This document shows positions 22,663 to 35,454 of a DNA stretch of 64,000 nt, piece by piece. A program made the position numbers and the translations under genes. How positions within the stretch are numbered: the first letter of the stretch is position 1; every line of letters begins with the position of its first letter. The stretch lies in assembly GCA_007570785.1 (NCBI GenBank), contig ML662442.1:62356285-62420284 (forward strand), written 5' to 3'. Under the pieces are notes generated by a model that was not told the DNA's origin, ran no database searches, and worked only from the letters and a program-made list of their open reading frames with translations. Origin of the DNA: Antilocapra americana (taxonomy: Eukaryota; Chordata; Mammalia; Artiodactyla; Antilocapridae).

Positions 22663-24678
22663 ATAGCATGCTATTACTGAGATTTTAAAAGGACAAAGAT
22701 CCTTATGATATCAGTAGTGGGGATATGTATTAATGCGATCTAAGAAAACTAACTTAGAAATTTTTACCAAAGTTACAAATGTACATGTATTCATATGTTT
22801 CTCTTCTGGAAATTTTTCCTATAGGGAGATATAAAGTGTGAAATACAAAGTTATTCATTCACAAATGTTTATGGTAAACACCAAAATGTTACTGATAGAC
22901 TGTTTAAATGCATTTTGGTACATACATACAAACACTATAATAATGTGGAATGATCTCAGGTATATGGTTAAGTAGTTAAATCTAGAAATAAAACATGGTA
23001 TATGACCACCATTTGTGTTAAAAAAAAAAAATAGTAATTATCAGGTAGCCTAGCTGGCCAGCATTTGATTGGAGGTGAACTTGTCTCAGAGACTGTCTGC
23101 TGCCACACTCAAGAACATAATATTGTTAAAGTCATAAAATAAGGTATTTTAAATATATGGCAAAAACCAACCCATCATTGTGAAGATGTTATCCTCCCCT
23201 TGAAAATAAGTTTTCAAAAGATATCTTGTGTAGAACAATATTTTTGTTTTGCTCTTTTATAAACTATTCATTTTCTAGTCTAGACTTCATTGTGAAGATT
23301 ATTGTTTTGATGAAGATCACTTAAGATGTGCCTCAATTCTCTAAACTGATTCCAATAACATTCTTATCTTTCCAGAGAGTTTCAGCAAATTCTGTTAATT
23401 TCAGCAGGGCCTGTTGGAGAAGAGTAAAGCTTACATTTCTAGGACTACAGTCTTTCCCATGACTTCCAACAGTAGTCGTTGAGTTGATACCCTCTCACCT
23501 TACTGTTTTCTGAAATTCTCCCTCTATTACTTGGGTCTGAGATTCCAAGTAGTTAAAATTCAACATTTGCCACATGGAAAAAGGAGCTATGTGATAAGAC
23601 CCCAATCTGAAGTGTGATGAATTATTAAACAGGTAGCTTGTTGGGTGATTGAAAATTACCTGTGAAAGAGTGCTTATCTCCTTGAGGCACGTCGAACACT
23701 GACGAAATTGAGCCAATTAGACTGACTGTCTCTTCAATGAGTTGTGACCTCTTGATGGTAATAGCTTATTATGATGATAAATGAACCCATCTCTTCAACT
23801 GAAGCCTGAGTACACACTTCAGCAGTTTCCTTGAATCATGAGGCCATTACCTCTCAACATCAGATCGACAGCAGTGACAGCCCGAGGAGCAGACGGCATG
23901 CCTGACTAGACACAGATGATTGTTTTACGCCTATGAATATATTTACAGCTATTTCCAAAGAAACGGGACCTCCTTGTGCATTGTGTGTTCACACCTGAAA
24001 TATTCACCATATGACGTCTCCTTTAACAGGAAGAAGGCTGCATCATTTTGAGATAGCTAGATGTTTTGTTGTTTTTAGTTTTTGTTTGTTGTTTTCAGTG
24101 TTTAAATTGCCCAGTCTTGGTCTCCTGATGGAGTAAAATTTCAGAATAAAAAATATATTTTTTACAATAAAGATGTTTGTAGTATACAGACAGGTTTTTT
24201 AATTAATTAATTTAATCTTATTAAATCTCACAATTTGTATTTGATGTGAATTAGGGAAACTACTCAGAGACTTCTTTTATCTGTAGAGAACTTTTGTAAA
24301 GATCTTTGTTTTTAAGAATAACACAAGCATAAATACTATAGTTTTTATATTACCATATTAAGGAAATGTCAGAAGTTCTTTTTTTAAGTAGTTACTGAAA
24401 CTTCATAATCAGTTTCCTTATTCTGCTACAGTAATATCTCTGGATTGAGGAGAATTAGAGAACAACAGGTTATTTGTTATGTTTATAACAAAATACAGTC
24501 TTCTAATTCCTATTGATTATTAGACAGATAGAGGTTGCCAACTTCTCAAATATAGGCCTGAAAAAACCCTATTAACCAAGCAAAACTAAGTTTATGAAGT
24601 TACTGCAATAAGGGAAAACATCAACCACCTTGACAAAGTCCTAGTAGTGTCTCAGAAGAGGAAAGGTCAGAGAAGGAT
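22663..24678. other. Intron sequence, mostly unassigned
   Basis: No repeat family is recognised over most of it. The segment 23860-24060 is less AT-rich and non-repetitive (contains gacagcccgaggagcagacg); see findings. The rest is plain AT-rich intron. Confidence 0.5.
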
Positions 24679-24995
24679 TGTTGTTCAGTTGCTAAGTCAC
24701 GGCCAGCTCTTTGTGACCGTAGCATGCCAGGCTCCTCTGTCCCCTACTATCCAGAGTTTGCTCAGACTCATGTCCGTTGAGTCAGTAATGCTATCCAACA
24801 ATGTCATGCTCTGTCACACCCTTCTCCTCCTGGTCTCAATCTTCCCAGCATCAGGATCTTATCCAGTAAGTTGGCTCTTTGAATCAGGTGGCCAAAGTAC
24901 TGGAGCTTCAGTTTCAGCATCAGTCCGTCCAGTGAATATTCAAGGTTGATTTACTTTGGGACTGACTGGTTAGATCTACTCACAATTCAAGGGAG
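24679..24995 (-). mobile_element. BovB LINE 3' fragment, minus strand
   Basis: Reversed BovB tail (ttgttcagttgctaagtcac) through aatcttcccagcatcagg to gactgactggttagatctac. 5' truncated; no usable ORF. Confidence 0.88.
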
Positions 24996-25269
24996 GAGGA
25001 CACTCATGGGTTTTAGAGGAAAGGTTGGATGATTTCAAAGCAAATCTTGCATTGCAGGTCCTTGGGCAGAATTTGTACATAGCTTTGGATTTGTCACGAG
25101 AGTCTTGAAGTGTTGAAGAGCTTGTTGATAGTACATAAGTAAGCTGGTTGAGATAGGTAAGAGGTTGCTTGCTTTCCTCAGAGCTTGCTTGCAGAATTTT
25201 TTTAAAATAAGAATTGGAAATTATCCTTGTTCCCATACCTACCATAGGAATATGGAATTATGTTGACTT

Positions 25270-25457
25270 AGTTCTTACAGACAATAGCTATGGGATCACA
25301 GTAAAGTTACTTAGTTTTCCTGTGCCACTGTTTCCTCATGTTTAAAGTGGAGATAATACCAGTGCCCATTTCAACAGAATCATTTTGAGGTTTTAATACA
25401 TATACAGCACTTAAGATACTGCTTGATAAAAAATAAGCACTCAGTGTTAGCTATTAT
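25270..25457 (+). repeat. MIR SINE, plus strand
   Basis: It follows MIR closely: aaagttacttagttttcctg, gtttcctcatgtttaaagtg, gagataataccagtgcccat, taagcactcagtgttagc. One of the clearest ancient repeats in the window. Confidence 0.85.
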
Positions 25458-25461
25458 TTTT

Positions 25462-25542
25462 CAAATTTCTTTTTAATTGAAGGATGATTGCCTTACAATA
25501 TTGTATTAGTTTCTGCCATACATCAACATGAATCAGCCATAA
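25462..25542 (-). mobile_element. 81-bp L1 3' tip with target-site duplication, minus strand
   Basis: Reversed L1 3'-UTR end (gaaggatgattgccttacaa ... catcaacatgaatcagcc). Identical ctattattttt copies lie at 25451-25461 and 25543-25553, showing an independent, very short 5'-truncated insertion into the end of the MIR. Confidence 0.8.
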
Positions 25543-25553
25543 CTATTATTTTT

Positions 25554-26471
25554 AATTCCATCTGGGCCTATTTTAAGGTCAGACATAATTCGATTGATAT
25601 TTTAGAAAGGCTACCCATGAAGAAAGAGAAGGAAGGAAGGAAAGAAAGAATAAAGGGGAGAAGGAAGGAACAGAGCAGAAAATAAGAATATGTTCATATA
25701 GATTTCATTTTTAGGGTAATTTATAGGTTAGAAAATAACTATCTATTGGGACCTACTTCTTTTTCCCCAGCTCTATCAAGAAGTGGTTTGGTCTTTGAGT
25801 AAAATACCTTTCTATTTTCCAGTTTTCTTCTGGGGCTGAGTTTTAAATGATTATCAGCCTCAGTGTTCCTGAAATAAGTCCTTTATAATGAATTGGAACT
25901 GGAACTGAAAGAAGCTTTGGCAGGCCATTGAAGGTCTCTAAGACTGTTTACTGCATTAAGCTTATTTTTACTTATCATCACAGGAAAAAAAATGAGTAGA
26001 GGCATTGTTCTTATAGCAAATAGTTTTAAATTAAGATGTGATTTTTAAAATAAGAGTCAAAATGCTTTAGTTTGCTTTTTCTTTCAAAACAAGAATAGAG
26101 ATAAAATTTGATTATGTTAATGTATAATCTTAATTCTGCTCTTGAGAAACTTGAAACTTTACACAGGAAAGAGCACAGCAAATTAATGGAGCTTACTATC
26201 TAGCAAATTTTTGGAGGATGAAGGATAAAATAAGTGTTTGGAAAAAGAAATAACTCTATTGTGCCAAACACATGAACTTTGTGCTTAGTGAAAGATATTT
26301 AGGCTAAAGAAAATATAAACTATGCTGGGAATGAACCCCATGACCACTTGATCCTGTAAGATTTAGCAGGGATTGGGTTTGTTTGCATGTCCCTGACTTA
26401 TGTGGTGCAATAATTTTACTTAAAAGAGACAAGCCAGGTTCAGCAGTTCAGCAAAACCATTTAGATCAGCC
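25554..26471. other. Intron sequence with a GA-rich simple tract
   Basis: A purine-rich run at about 25617-25690 (units of gaaggaagg). The remainder is unassigned. Confidence 0.55.
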
Positions 26472-26486
26472 CTTTCTTTTATTTTA

Positions 26487-26518
<32 letters not shown>

Positions 26519-27018
26519 CCATACAATGACCTGATATTGCCATGGGTTTACATATGCTCCCCCTCCAGAACCCCCCTCCCTCTTCCCTCCCTCCTCCCTC
26601 CCCCCGGGAAATCTCTAGGCACCAGCCCCGAGCATCAATCCTGGGCTGGCGATTGATTACACATATGATAATTAACATGTTTCAATGCCATGCCCTCATC
26701 CACAGAGTCCACGAGTCTGTTCTATACATCTGCGTTCCTTTTGCTGTCTCGCATGCTGGGTTCTCGTTACCGTCTTTCTAAATTCCATATATATGCGTTA
26801 GTATACTGTATTGTTGTTTTTCTTTCTGGCTTACTTCACTCTGGATAATGGGCTCCAGTTCCGTCCACCTGAGTAGAACTGATTCAAATGAATTTTTTTT
26901 TAATGCTGAGTAATATTCCATTGTGTATATGTACCAGAGCTTTCTTATCCATTTGTCATTTGATGGGCATCTAGGTTGCTTCCATGTCCTGGCTATTGTA
27001 AACTATGCAGCGATGAAT
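26472..27018 (-). mobile_element. Bovine L1 3' fragment, minus strand
   Basis: A reversed T-rich tail (ttttattttattttatttt), the C-rich 3' UTR at 26560-26606 and then ORF2 end sequence. It breaks off at gcagcgatgaa (27018). It is closely similar to the copies at 18.5, 38.1 and 52.0 kb but has a short deletion near 26690. Confidence 0.92.
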
Positions 27019-27698
27019 CTAGTTAGAGTTACAGCAGTCTCTCAAGTGTGGCGCTCAGACCCACATCAGAGTCATCTGGAGTCTTTATTGAAAATGGATA
27101 TTTTTGGCCTTTATTTTCAATTCGCTCAGTCAGGAGATCTGGGGGAAATATGTGGAAATCTACGTTTTTAAGCAACCTCCCCCAAGTGATTGTTTACTTG
27201 TAAAATTTTGAGTCACTCTTGTGTGATTATTTTTTAAAATTACCAATGATCAAATAGATATCCTTAGATGGTTCCTGAGACTAAAACTTCCCAAAGCTTA
27301 AAAAAATTAACAAGTCCCACAGCATGTTTTAATCTGAATTTCAAAGTTGACTTTTTTACCCAATACTAATAGTTTTGCTTTGCCAGGAAACCCTCAAATA
27401 ATATGTTGTTGGCTACCACAAAGTGTGTAAATCCAAATCTATATATTTATCTCATTACAGACAGATACACACACACATACACAATACATACAAAAACACA
27501 TATTCACATGGGAAGAAAATGAATCTAAGAAAAAAGCTGTTTTTTTTAATGGAAAGTCTAAAATGTACTGCCATTGTTATCTGGAATGAGAAAATTCAGC
27601 AGATGAGAATGTGACTTGGGGATTAGGGACAGTTTCAGATTCTAGCAAAGTTTCCAATACTTTCTGAATGTGTATGAACAGTTTTGCTATTTGAGCTC
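27019..27698. other. Unassigned intron sequence
   Basis: It includes a CA-rich simple stretch at about 27464-27484. About 27020-27180 (gtggcgctcagacccacatc, caacctcccccaagtgattg) looks like an old DNA-transposon or MIR-like remnant, which I cannot name. Confidence 0.45.
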
Positions 27699-27823
27699 AC
27701 CAACTCAATGGACATGAGTTTGAGTAAACTCCAGGAGTTGTCAATGGACAGGGAGGCCTGGCGTGCTGCAGTCCATGGGGTTGCAAAAAGTCGGACACAA
27801 CTGAGCGACTGAACTGAGCTGAA
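27699..27823 (+). mobile_element. BovB LINE extreme 3' end, plus strand
   Basis: About 125 bp: caccaactcaatggacatga to gagcgactgaactgagctga. Strongly 5' truncated. Confidence 0.88.
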
Positions 27824-28850
27824 ACACAAGCAAGATCCTCAACTTCATTGTGTTTAAAATTTATATTAGTGAAGTTAGGAGGAGTAACAGAACCTGTTTT
27901 ATAAGCAAAATCTTTATCAGAACACACAAAATCAAGAAAAAGATCATGGCATTGTATGGCAAAAACAATCAAAAAAATTTTAAAAAAAGAGCATAGAATA
28001 TACAAAAAGCTCTCAAAATTCAACAGTATAAAATAAACAATCTGATTAGAAAAAAAAAAAAAAGAAAAGAAAAAGAGTTCAAGTGGGTGACAGGGCTGGT
28101 GCTGGTTACCAGGGGAGACAGGAATGGTGCTGGTTATGATGACTGGCAGAGTGGGTTCTGGTTATATTGGGTGACAAGGACAGGCGCTCTATGTGCATCT
28201 TTTTCTATAGCCTTTGTAGTTTCCCCAAAAAGCACCAATGTTTCAGAAAAAACCTGTTAGCATGAATGCAAACAGACCAAATGAATGAGGAAGTCTCTTA
28301 CAGATTTAAAAATTTTGTGATTTAACACCAAACAAAATCATACAATCAACTGACTACTGACAATGAAATAATAATTGTGCAAAGTATGGTAAAGAGGCTA
28401 CTTGATACCAATTGAAAAAATAAATGTTTCTCAGTCGAGCTATTGTCCATATTCAGATACCTTGATGATACCTACGCCCAGTCATAGAAAACGTGGGATG
28501 TTATTGCAGCAAAGCAACTAAAATGATTTAAGACACTGAATAGTCAGCGTTGAGCCCACATCATTTCTTATCTAAATTAAAGAAAAAGTCATTTAACTTT
28601 CTGCCTCCAGCCTCTGCATTCTAATGCTTTATTCACATACCTGATGAAAGAAGATTTTTATAAAACTCAAATTTTATTGCCTTGGCATCCCATTGAAAAG
28701 CCCTCTGTCTTAAGAATGCGAGATGTCTCTGAGACCATTATAGACTTGTACTCAGGAAGGAACTCCGTGGACATTCAATTGTCCGGATGTTCCATGCTCC
28801 CTCAGACTTTCGCATCTCAGTTTCCTTTTGTCTGAGATTCTCTTGTACCA
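27824..28850. other. Intron sequence with A-rich runs and a small minisatellite
   Basis: Poly-A-rich runs at about 28051-28076. An imperfect tandem repeat of about 29 bp at 28085-28184 is listed separately. The rest is unassigned. Confidence 0.5.
28085..28184. repeat. Imperfect about 29-bp tandem repeat, 3 to 3.5 units
   Basis: Units begin gggtgacagggctggtgctg, ggagacaggaatggtgctgg and ctggcagagtgggttctggt, each with a ggttat/ggttac core. A fourth partial unit starts at 28171. Confidence 0.72.
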
Positions 28851-29140
28851 GTTTCCTGAGTGACTAACTTGTGTTCATCCTTCAAAATGCTGCTCAAGTA
28901 TTGACTTCTATAGGAAACTTTTCTGACCCCATCTCCCAGAATAGGCCGAGTTAGGCCTTCCTCTGTGCACTTCCCCTTAGGCTTCCCACCACCCAGCATT
29001 CAGAAATCTTCCCCCCTCAACTGTGAGTTCCTGAATGCAACTGGATTCTGTTCACCTTTATACTTCTAGGACATTGCTTAAAGTTGTTTAGGAGCTTAAT
29101 AATACCCTGTCAAATAAATAAATAGATGCTCTGTGTGAAT
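28850..29140 (+). repeat. L2-like 3'-end remnant, plus strand
   Basis: The wording ccttcaaaatgctgctcaag, ggaaacttttctgaccccat, tgtgagttcctgaatgcaac and tcaaataaataaatagatgc follows the L2 3' end in order. Diverged. Confidence 0.58.
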
Positions 29141-30184
29141 TGTTATTATTTCTGTTTCTATAGAAGATGAACAAGAGGAACTATATGTGGAATTGTCCTA
29201 AATAAACAAAAATTAAAAAAATTGTTTGAAACCATAGAAAAAAGAACTTGGTTGGAGCTTCTTTGGAAGTTCCTGTCTGGATTTTATAAATATTTAGAAA
29301 AATAATTCTGGGATCATTTAAGGCCACATCCATTCAGAGTCAGGCAGATGACCTAAATCATCTGCCAAATTCTTTTCTAGCCCTCAGATTTTATGAGCCT
29401 GAGCAGCATTGTTTGAGTATAAGTCTTGTTCTCTGTGGATCAGGAGGAAGTTATGATGTTGTGAATGTTTACAGAGAAACAAAAAATTTCAGAACTGGAA
29501 ATCATTTGAGCCATATTCTATCAAATGGTTTTTGCACTGTGTTCTGTGTGGTCTTCCTCTGCTGGGACAGGAGGCAGGATGGAGCAGGCAGGGAGCCCCC
29601 TTCCCTCTTTGACCAGGATGTCTTTATCTGTTTTTCATGCTGAGAGTACGTGGAATGGGATGGGAAAGACAAGACTGGGAGAGTTTAAGTCACTTGAACA
29701 AAGATATGCAGCTTCTCCAGAGACCAGGCTGACATTAGATTTATAATTCCCTGACTTTCCTTGCAGATCTCTTTCCATTTTTCTCTGCAAGCACATGGTT
29801 AAATAAGAGCAGGTTATTTATTTATGGTCAAGGTGAGTTAAAATCATGACATTGTTTTGAAACATCAGTTTAGAATTCATACCATCAAATTAAGTTGGTT
29901 AACTAAGTAATTTGTTTTCACTTACAAAGCAGCTGTCCTTCAAGATAAAAAATTAACAGATAAAATAATATTTGGTCAGCTGCAGCTTTTAATTTAAATG
30001 TTTGACTCAGTACTGTTTAGTCTGCTGGATTCCAGAACTTTTGGAGAGTGGTGTATGCATTTAAAAGCATTTTCAATGTTTCTTATGATGTTCTAGGTCT
30101 GGCTGTCTTTCTGTTGCTCCTCTTCACTTAAGCAGACTTGGCATTGTTTTGGAAGTACATATTTTACAATATACATGTTATTTT
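29141..30184. other. Unassigned intron sequence
   Basis: About 29680-29760 faintly resembles a reversed MIR (gagtttaagtcacttgaac). The overlapping open frames at 29413-29746 have no domain or splice context. Confidence 0.45.
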
Positions 30185-30462
30185 CATAATCTATATATTT
30201 TTATGAGAAGTAGCAAATATGAAACAGACCATTTTCTTCTTTACTGTCTCCATAGTTTTCTCTTTCAGAGTGTTATGTAGTTGGAATCATAAGTATATAG
30301 TATTTCCTGGTGAGTTTATTTCAGTTAATAGAATACATTTAAGGTTTATCTATGTCTTTTGATAAATTGGTGGTTCATTGCTTTTTAGCACTGAGAAATA
30401 TTCCATTTGGGGAGTATACTGCAGTTTAGTTATCCATTCACCTGTATCTTTGTTGTTTCTAT

Positions 30463-30586
30463 GCATGTTCAGTTGCTCAGTTGTGTCCTACTCTTTGCAA
30501 CCCCATAGACTGTAGCTCACCAGCCTCCTCTGTCCATGGAGTTTTCTAGGCAAGGGTACTGGAGTGGGTTGCTATTTCCTACTTCA
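30463..30586 (-). repeat. Bov-A SINE, minus strand, nested in old L1
   Basis: gttcagttgctcagttgtgt to ggagtgggttgctatttcc; the head half is missing. Confidence 0.85.
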
Positions 30587-30767
30587 TGGTTGTTTCTGAG
30601 TTTAGGCAAAAAATGAATAAAGCTTTATAAGGAACTGCCAGTTTCTTTTTAATGTAGTTGTATGATTTTTGCATTCCCACCAACAATGAATGAGGGTTCC
30701 TGTTACTCGATATCATTGCCAATATTTGGTGCTGTCAGGTTGAGAATATTAGGTGTCCTAACAGATG

Positions 30768-30876
30768 TGTTGTTGTTTAGTTACTAAGTTGTGTCCAGCT
30801 CTTGTGAAACCCCATGGACTGTGGCCCCCTAGGCTCCATGGTCCATGGGATTTCTCAGGCAAGAACACTGGAGTTG
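30768..30876 (-). repeat. Bov-A SINE, minus strand, nested in old L1
   Basis: gttgttgtttagttactaag to gcaagaacactggagttg; truncated. Confidence 0.84.
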
Positions 30877-31659
30877 TAATAGGTGTATAGTGGCATCTCA
30901 TTTTTTAAATTCATGATTCTCTAATGATGTATGATGCTGAGCATCATTTTATGTTTCTTTGCTATCAGTATAAAATCTCTGGTGAGTAGTCTGTTTATTT
31001 TTGACCATTTTTAAGCTGGATTGTTGATTTTTTTTGCTAAGGTTTAAATATTCTATGTGTGTTTTGTAGATAAGTTCTATATCGGATTCATCTTTTGAGA
31101 ATATTTTGTCTCAAACTGTGACTGTCCTCTCATTCTCTTGACAGTGTCTTTTGCAGAGCAGATCTCATTTTTTTATTTTATTAGTCCAACTTATTAGTTT
31201 TTCTTCCATACTTTTGATACTATATCTAAAAACTCATTACCAAACTTAAGATTATCTAGATTTTCTCATATGTTATCTTCCAGGAATTAAAGACTGAATA
31301 GAGCCCCAAAGGATTATTCAAATTAGAGATTTTTGTTTCCAATAGAGTCATAAAGAATTGTGTACAGTATGCTAGCTGCAAATATAATCCAATATCAAGG
31401 CTTCTAATTTAGACCACTCCCCGATAACCATAGTCTTTTTCTTTTTGTCAGTAAGAAGTAACTAGAAATACTGCTTTGCCACTCCATGCCACAATACTGT
31501 ATTTCTGGAGAATGTTAGGATACCCACCTCGTATATACTTCTCAAGGCTATGTAGCATTGGATTCGCTAAAGAAGTTTGCTCAGGGGGTTTTTTCTGAGA
31601 GATGGTATGGGAAAACCTGAACAAACTCTTTAGCCAACCCAATATAAAATCAAGATCAC

Positions 31660-31860
31660 TGGAGGCAAACAGACGTGATTTTGGTTTTAAACATATGATT
31701 TACAGGTGTGAGATTTTAGAAAAAATTCTTTAACTTCATGTGCTTCATTACTTTAGTTATAAAATGGAGATTGCAAATACTACCTCATAGGAATTAAGGT
31801 GATTTCATTTAATAATACACAACACATCTGGTATGTAATAGGAACTGGATTATTATTTAC
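31660..31860 (+). repeat. MIR SINE, plus strand
   Basis: It follows MIR in order: ggtgtgagattttagaaaaa, gttataaaatggagattgca, aatactacctcataggaatt, catctggtatgtaatagg. Confidence 0.78.
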
Positions 31861-34144
31861 CCCTTTGGTTTTCCTTGTTAGGAAAACCAAAAAAATAACT
31901 TGATTCAATATGCAAACTTATATAATAGATTCTAGTTGAGTAACTGAATCTGGGGGAACAAGTTTACCACTTATTTTTCTCTTTGGGTTTTAAAAAGTAT
32001 CTGTAGAAGAAATAGGATCAGTGACTACCAAAAAATTGCTGCCTACTGATGCAATATGAACAGGGACAGTACTGGTTGTCTGTGCCCTACTGTGCAGGCA
32101 AAAATGAGCTCACTAAACAACAGAAATCATGAGTTAGAAAGCAAATTCTGTTTTACAAATGATGGATAGCTACAAATCACCTAGGAAACGCAGTCTCTGG
32201 TTATACAACTGTGGTAACCTGCTGCTACAGTCTAGGAATAAACACCATTGTAGAGATGGAAGCTTTATAGTTTGTATTTTATGAAAATGGTTCTTTGTTA
32301 TCTTGAATTTGAAGATAGGAAAATATCCTTTAGGGCACTACATGCCTTTCATATTTTAGGGCTGCCTAGAGCACATTCTGGCACATTATAAAAATATTAA
32401 GTAATCCTTATAATTAAAATGATGTTCCTTGAAATGAGGAGGGAGACACATGATTACCTAAATAGCCTTGAGGTACCTCTGCAGTAAGTAGTCTTTTGCT
32501 TTTCTAGAATGTGTAATGAATAATGCTGTTACAAGTAGGTATTAATTGATGGTTGAAATACAAAAGACATTTTCTTGGGATTATATAATTATATTACAAC
32601 TACAGGTATTTATCATGATAAATGCCAGTTAGTATTGAACCATGGAGGAATATAGGAGATCCATTTTCCTTCTTAATGGAAACTATTATTGTATTTTATT
32701 AATACAATGTTAATAAAACTTAAAATTATTAAGCTTTATTGACTTAATAAATACTAAAAGAACATTAATATAAAGTACCATTCTTAATATTATATTTATT
32801 ATGCATGATTTTTGTTGCAAAATTATAAAAACTTTAAAGTTATTGAGAATACTTGAGATAAATTGTAATTATTGAAAATACATACTGTATTCTAAACATG
32901 GGTTAAGGCCTTTGTTTTGAAATTAGATTTTGGATCAGGAAAATCAGCTGTATAATTATGCTTAAAATGCAGATAAATACAAAGGGTGTGTTTTGAATAT
33001 AAAATACATGTTTTTAGAATCTTAAGTCAGTAAGTTACTTATTTTCATATATAAGTCCCAGTATCTGGCTTTTTTACTCAGTTTATGTCTGTTAGGCTTG
33101 TAATGATGTTAGTTATGTGAATGCATGTGAATATTAAATCACTGGATCAGTTTTAGAAATCTTTTCAGAAATCTAATCTTGGAGCTGAATTCAGCCTTCC
33201 CTTTAAACTAGAGCAAAGAGTGTTAACAGACTACCTTCAACAAGACCACCATAGTAACATGGAGAACTACACCTTAGTTTACCTCAACAATTTTTCTCCT
33301 ATAAATGTTTCCATTGGATTTTCCATGGAGTTCATCAGTTACTAACTTGTAAATAAATTCAAGTCTTTTCTCTGTAAAATACTTTGTTCATATTAAAACA
33401 TGAAAGATTTCTTACTTTGAAACAAGATTGTTAAAAGATCTGGTTGATACCCTTTTGAATATTTTTCATATTTTTGAGAAAAAAATGAAGACAAGTTTAA
33501 ACAAATGTCAGAGTTTCTGGAAACTCCAGGATGTAATCTATTCTAGGCTGTCATTCACAAACAAAGACAGCTTCCTATTTATGGAATTTGGGCAGTTCAG
33601 CCTCTATAACTTGAAGAATTAGTTTCAAGCTCAGATATAAAGAAATCTTGTCACATTTTTCAAAATGTTTCTAAAAGTCCCTTGAGAAAAATAAACTTGG
33701 GCCACTAACCAGTAGTTTGTGTTCCAGAAAATTCTGTGTAAACCTAATAAAGTCAAGAAATATCTTTCTCTCTTCTTAGAAATGTACAGAGCAGAAGATA
33801 ATTGTCACTTGTATGCCAACCACAATTTTAGTGCCAAAAGCTCTTGGGTCACATCACCAAAATTCACCAGAATTCATAGTTTTTTCCCCAAATACTAGAA
33901 ACATCAATTTTTTTATTTTTTTGCCATAGAGTTCACCACATAGTTTCATGTAAGTGCAAAAACTATGAGTGATGAATCAAGGCTTAAACTGCTGAAGTGT
34001 ACCGTGTAAACTACATTAGGACAGATAATATCCCTAAATTCATTACTGCAGATGACATTAAAAGCAGTCTTTCTATTACCACAGATGGCATTCAATGAAC
34101 CCTGAATATATCAAAAATACAAGTGCACTCATATAATCAGTAGT

Positions 34145-34184
34145 ATGATTATGACATTCCAATTGAAATGTCATACTGAATCAT
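34145..34184. repeat. Interrupted inverted repeat (hairpin-forming)
   Basis: atgacatt (34151-34158) pairs with aatgtcat (34167-34174) across an 8-base loop. After a 4-base bulge, atgatt (34145-34150) pairs with aatcat (34179-34184). Confidence 0.7.
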
Positions 34185-34334
34185 GAAAAAGTATCATTTG
34201 TATAATGTTTTCCCTCCTCTCAGCTTTAAACATCTTCAAGGGAGGAGCAGTATTTTATTTATCTTAAAGTGACTCTTTTCAGGCTGTCTGAAAGCTAAAG
34301 CCATTCAACCCTAGTGTGTGTATGTGTGTGTATA

Positions 34335-34459
34335 GGTTCATTCGCTTCAGTTGTGTCCAACTCTTTCTGACCCCATTGAATGTAGCCTGCCAGGCTCCTC
34401 TGGCCATGGGATTCTCCAGGCAAGAATGCTGGAGTGGATTACCATTTCCTACTCCAATT
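34335..34459 (-). repeat. Bov-A SINE, minus strand
   Basis: cattcgcttcagttgtgtcc to ggagtggattaccatttcc, preceded by a GT-rich run. Confidence 0.86.
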
Positions 34460-35454
34460 TAACACTGTTAACTGTATTCAGTTGAATTGAATAAATCTGA
34501 GTTACAGTTGCTTGATACACATTCAATCTACTAGTGCAAATTTTAAAGTGTTTCTTAGAAACTGGCTAAAGGATATTTGGTTGTTAAAATTCTAGGGAAA
34601 AAAAAAAACTGATTAGATGTGAACTACCTTCACATTATAAAATGGCAATAGGCTGTGAGTTAAAATAATGATTTTTCAATCTTTCAGTAACATTTATTAA
34701 ATGCTTATTACAATTCTGTACTTTTTGAAAATTTATCATGATGAAGAGAACCTGGCCATTATAAAATTGTCATCTAGCCACAGATAAAATAAATGAGAGA
34801 ATTATAGTGATTCAACTACAGAACTATTTAAATTGAAGAAAAGATGAATTTATACTTTAAAATATCTTAGTGTTCATTTTTGAATTTTATTTTGAATAAA
34901 ATAATATGGAAATATGTTGTCATTTATAGATGCTTAAATTTAGATACATATTTAAAATTAATCATTTTAATTAAATGGCAGTGTCATTTATTATTAAATA
35001 TTTACATATAAGGCCTTAAACTGATATATACTATAATGGTGGCATTGTCATTAAAGTACTTGTGTATAGTAGAGATTTGCCAATTATTCCTTCAAGCATT
35101 TTTGACAGTTTGCTAGTTTTCATGAGTTAGGTTAAAAAGAATGTCCTAAGTGTAATGGCTTAAAGCTTGTCAAAATATATGGGTGAAAAAGTCACTCTAA
35201 ATCAGTAGCCTTCAGGAACTTATGAGGTGTTCGATCTATAGATGTGTATGTAGCAGGAACATTAGGACTTATATATTCATATTTGATTTAATAATTAAGA
35301 AAAAATAAAGGCTTTTCTAACATTCAGTGTATGAATCAACACTAGCCCATGCACTTGGCTGGGTACCATGCTCAAGATGTTCTGAGAGAAAAATTAGCAT
35401 TTAAAGTCAGAGGATTTATAGTGGTAAAGCAAATTGTTCGTTAACTGATATATT
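34460..35454. other. AT-rich intron, nothing recognised
   Basis: No repeat, exon or RNA gene is visible. Confidence 0.5.

Larger units (their letters stand above)
30185..31285 (-). mobile_element. Old L1 3' part with two nested SINEs, minus strand
   Basis: Diverged reversed L1 wording: gcattcccaccaacaatgaa, gagaatattttgtctcaaac, cttttgcagagcagatctc, tccaacttattagttttt. It is interrupted by SINEs at 30463-30586 and 30768-30876. It lacks an intact ORF and is clearly older than the four young bovine L1 copies. Confidence 0.78.
31286..34334. other. 3 kb of AT-rich intron, mostly unassigned
   Basis: It contains one MIR (31660-31860), an inverted repeat at 34145-34184 and a short GT run at 34313-34333. 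No gene or other repeat is recognised. Confidence 0.5.
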
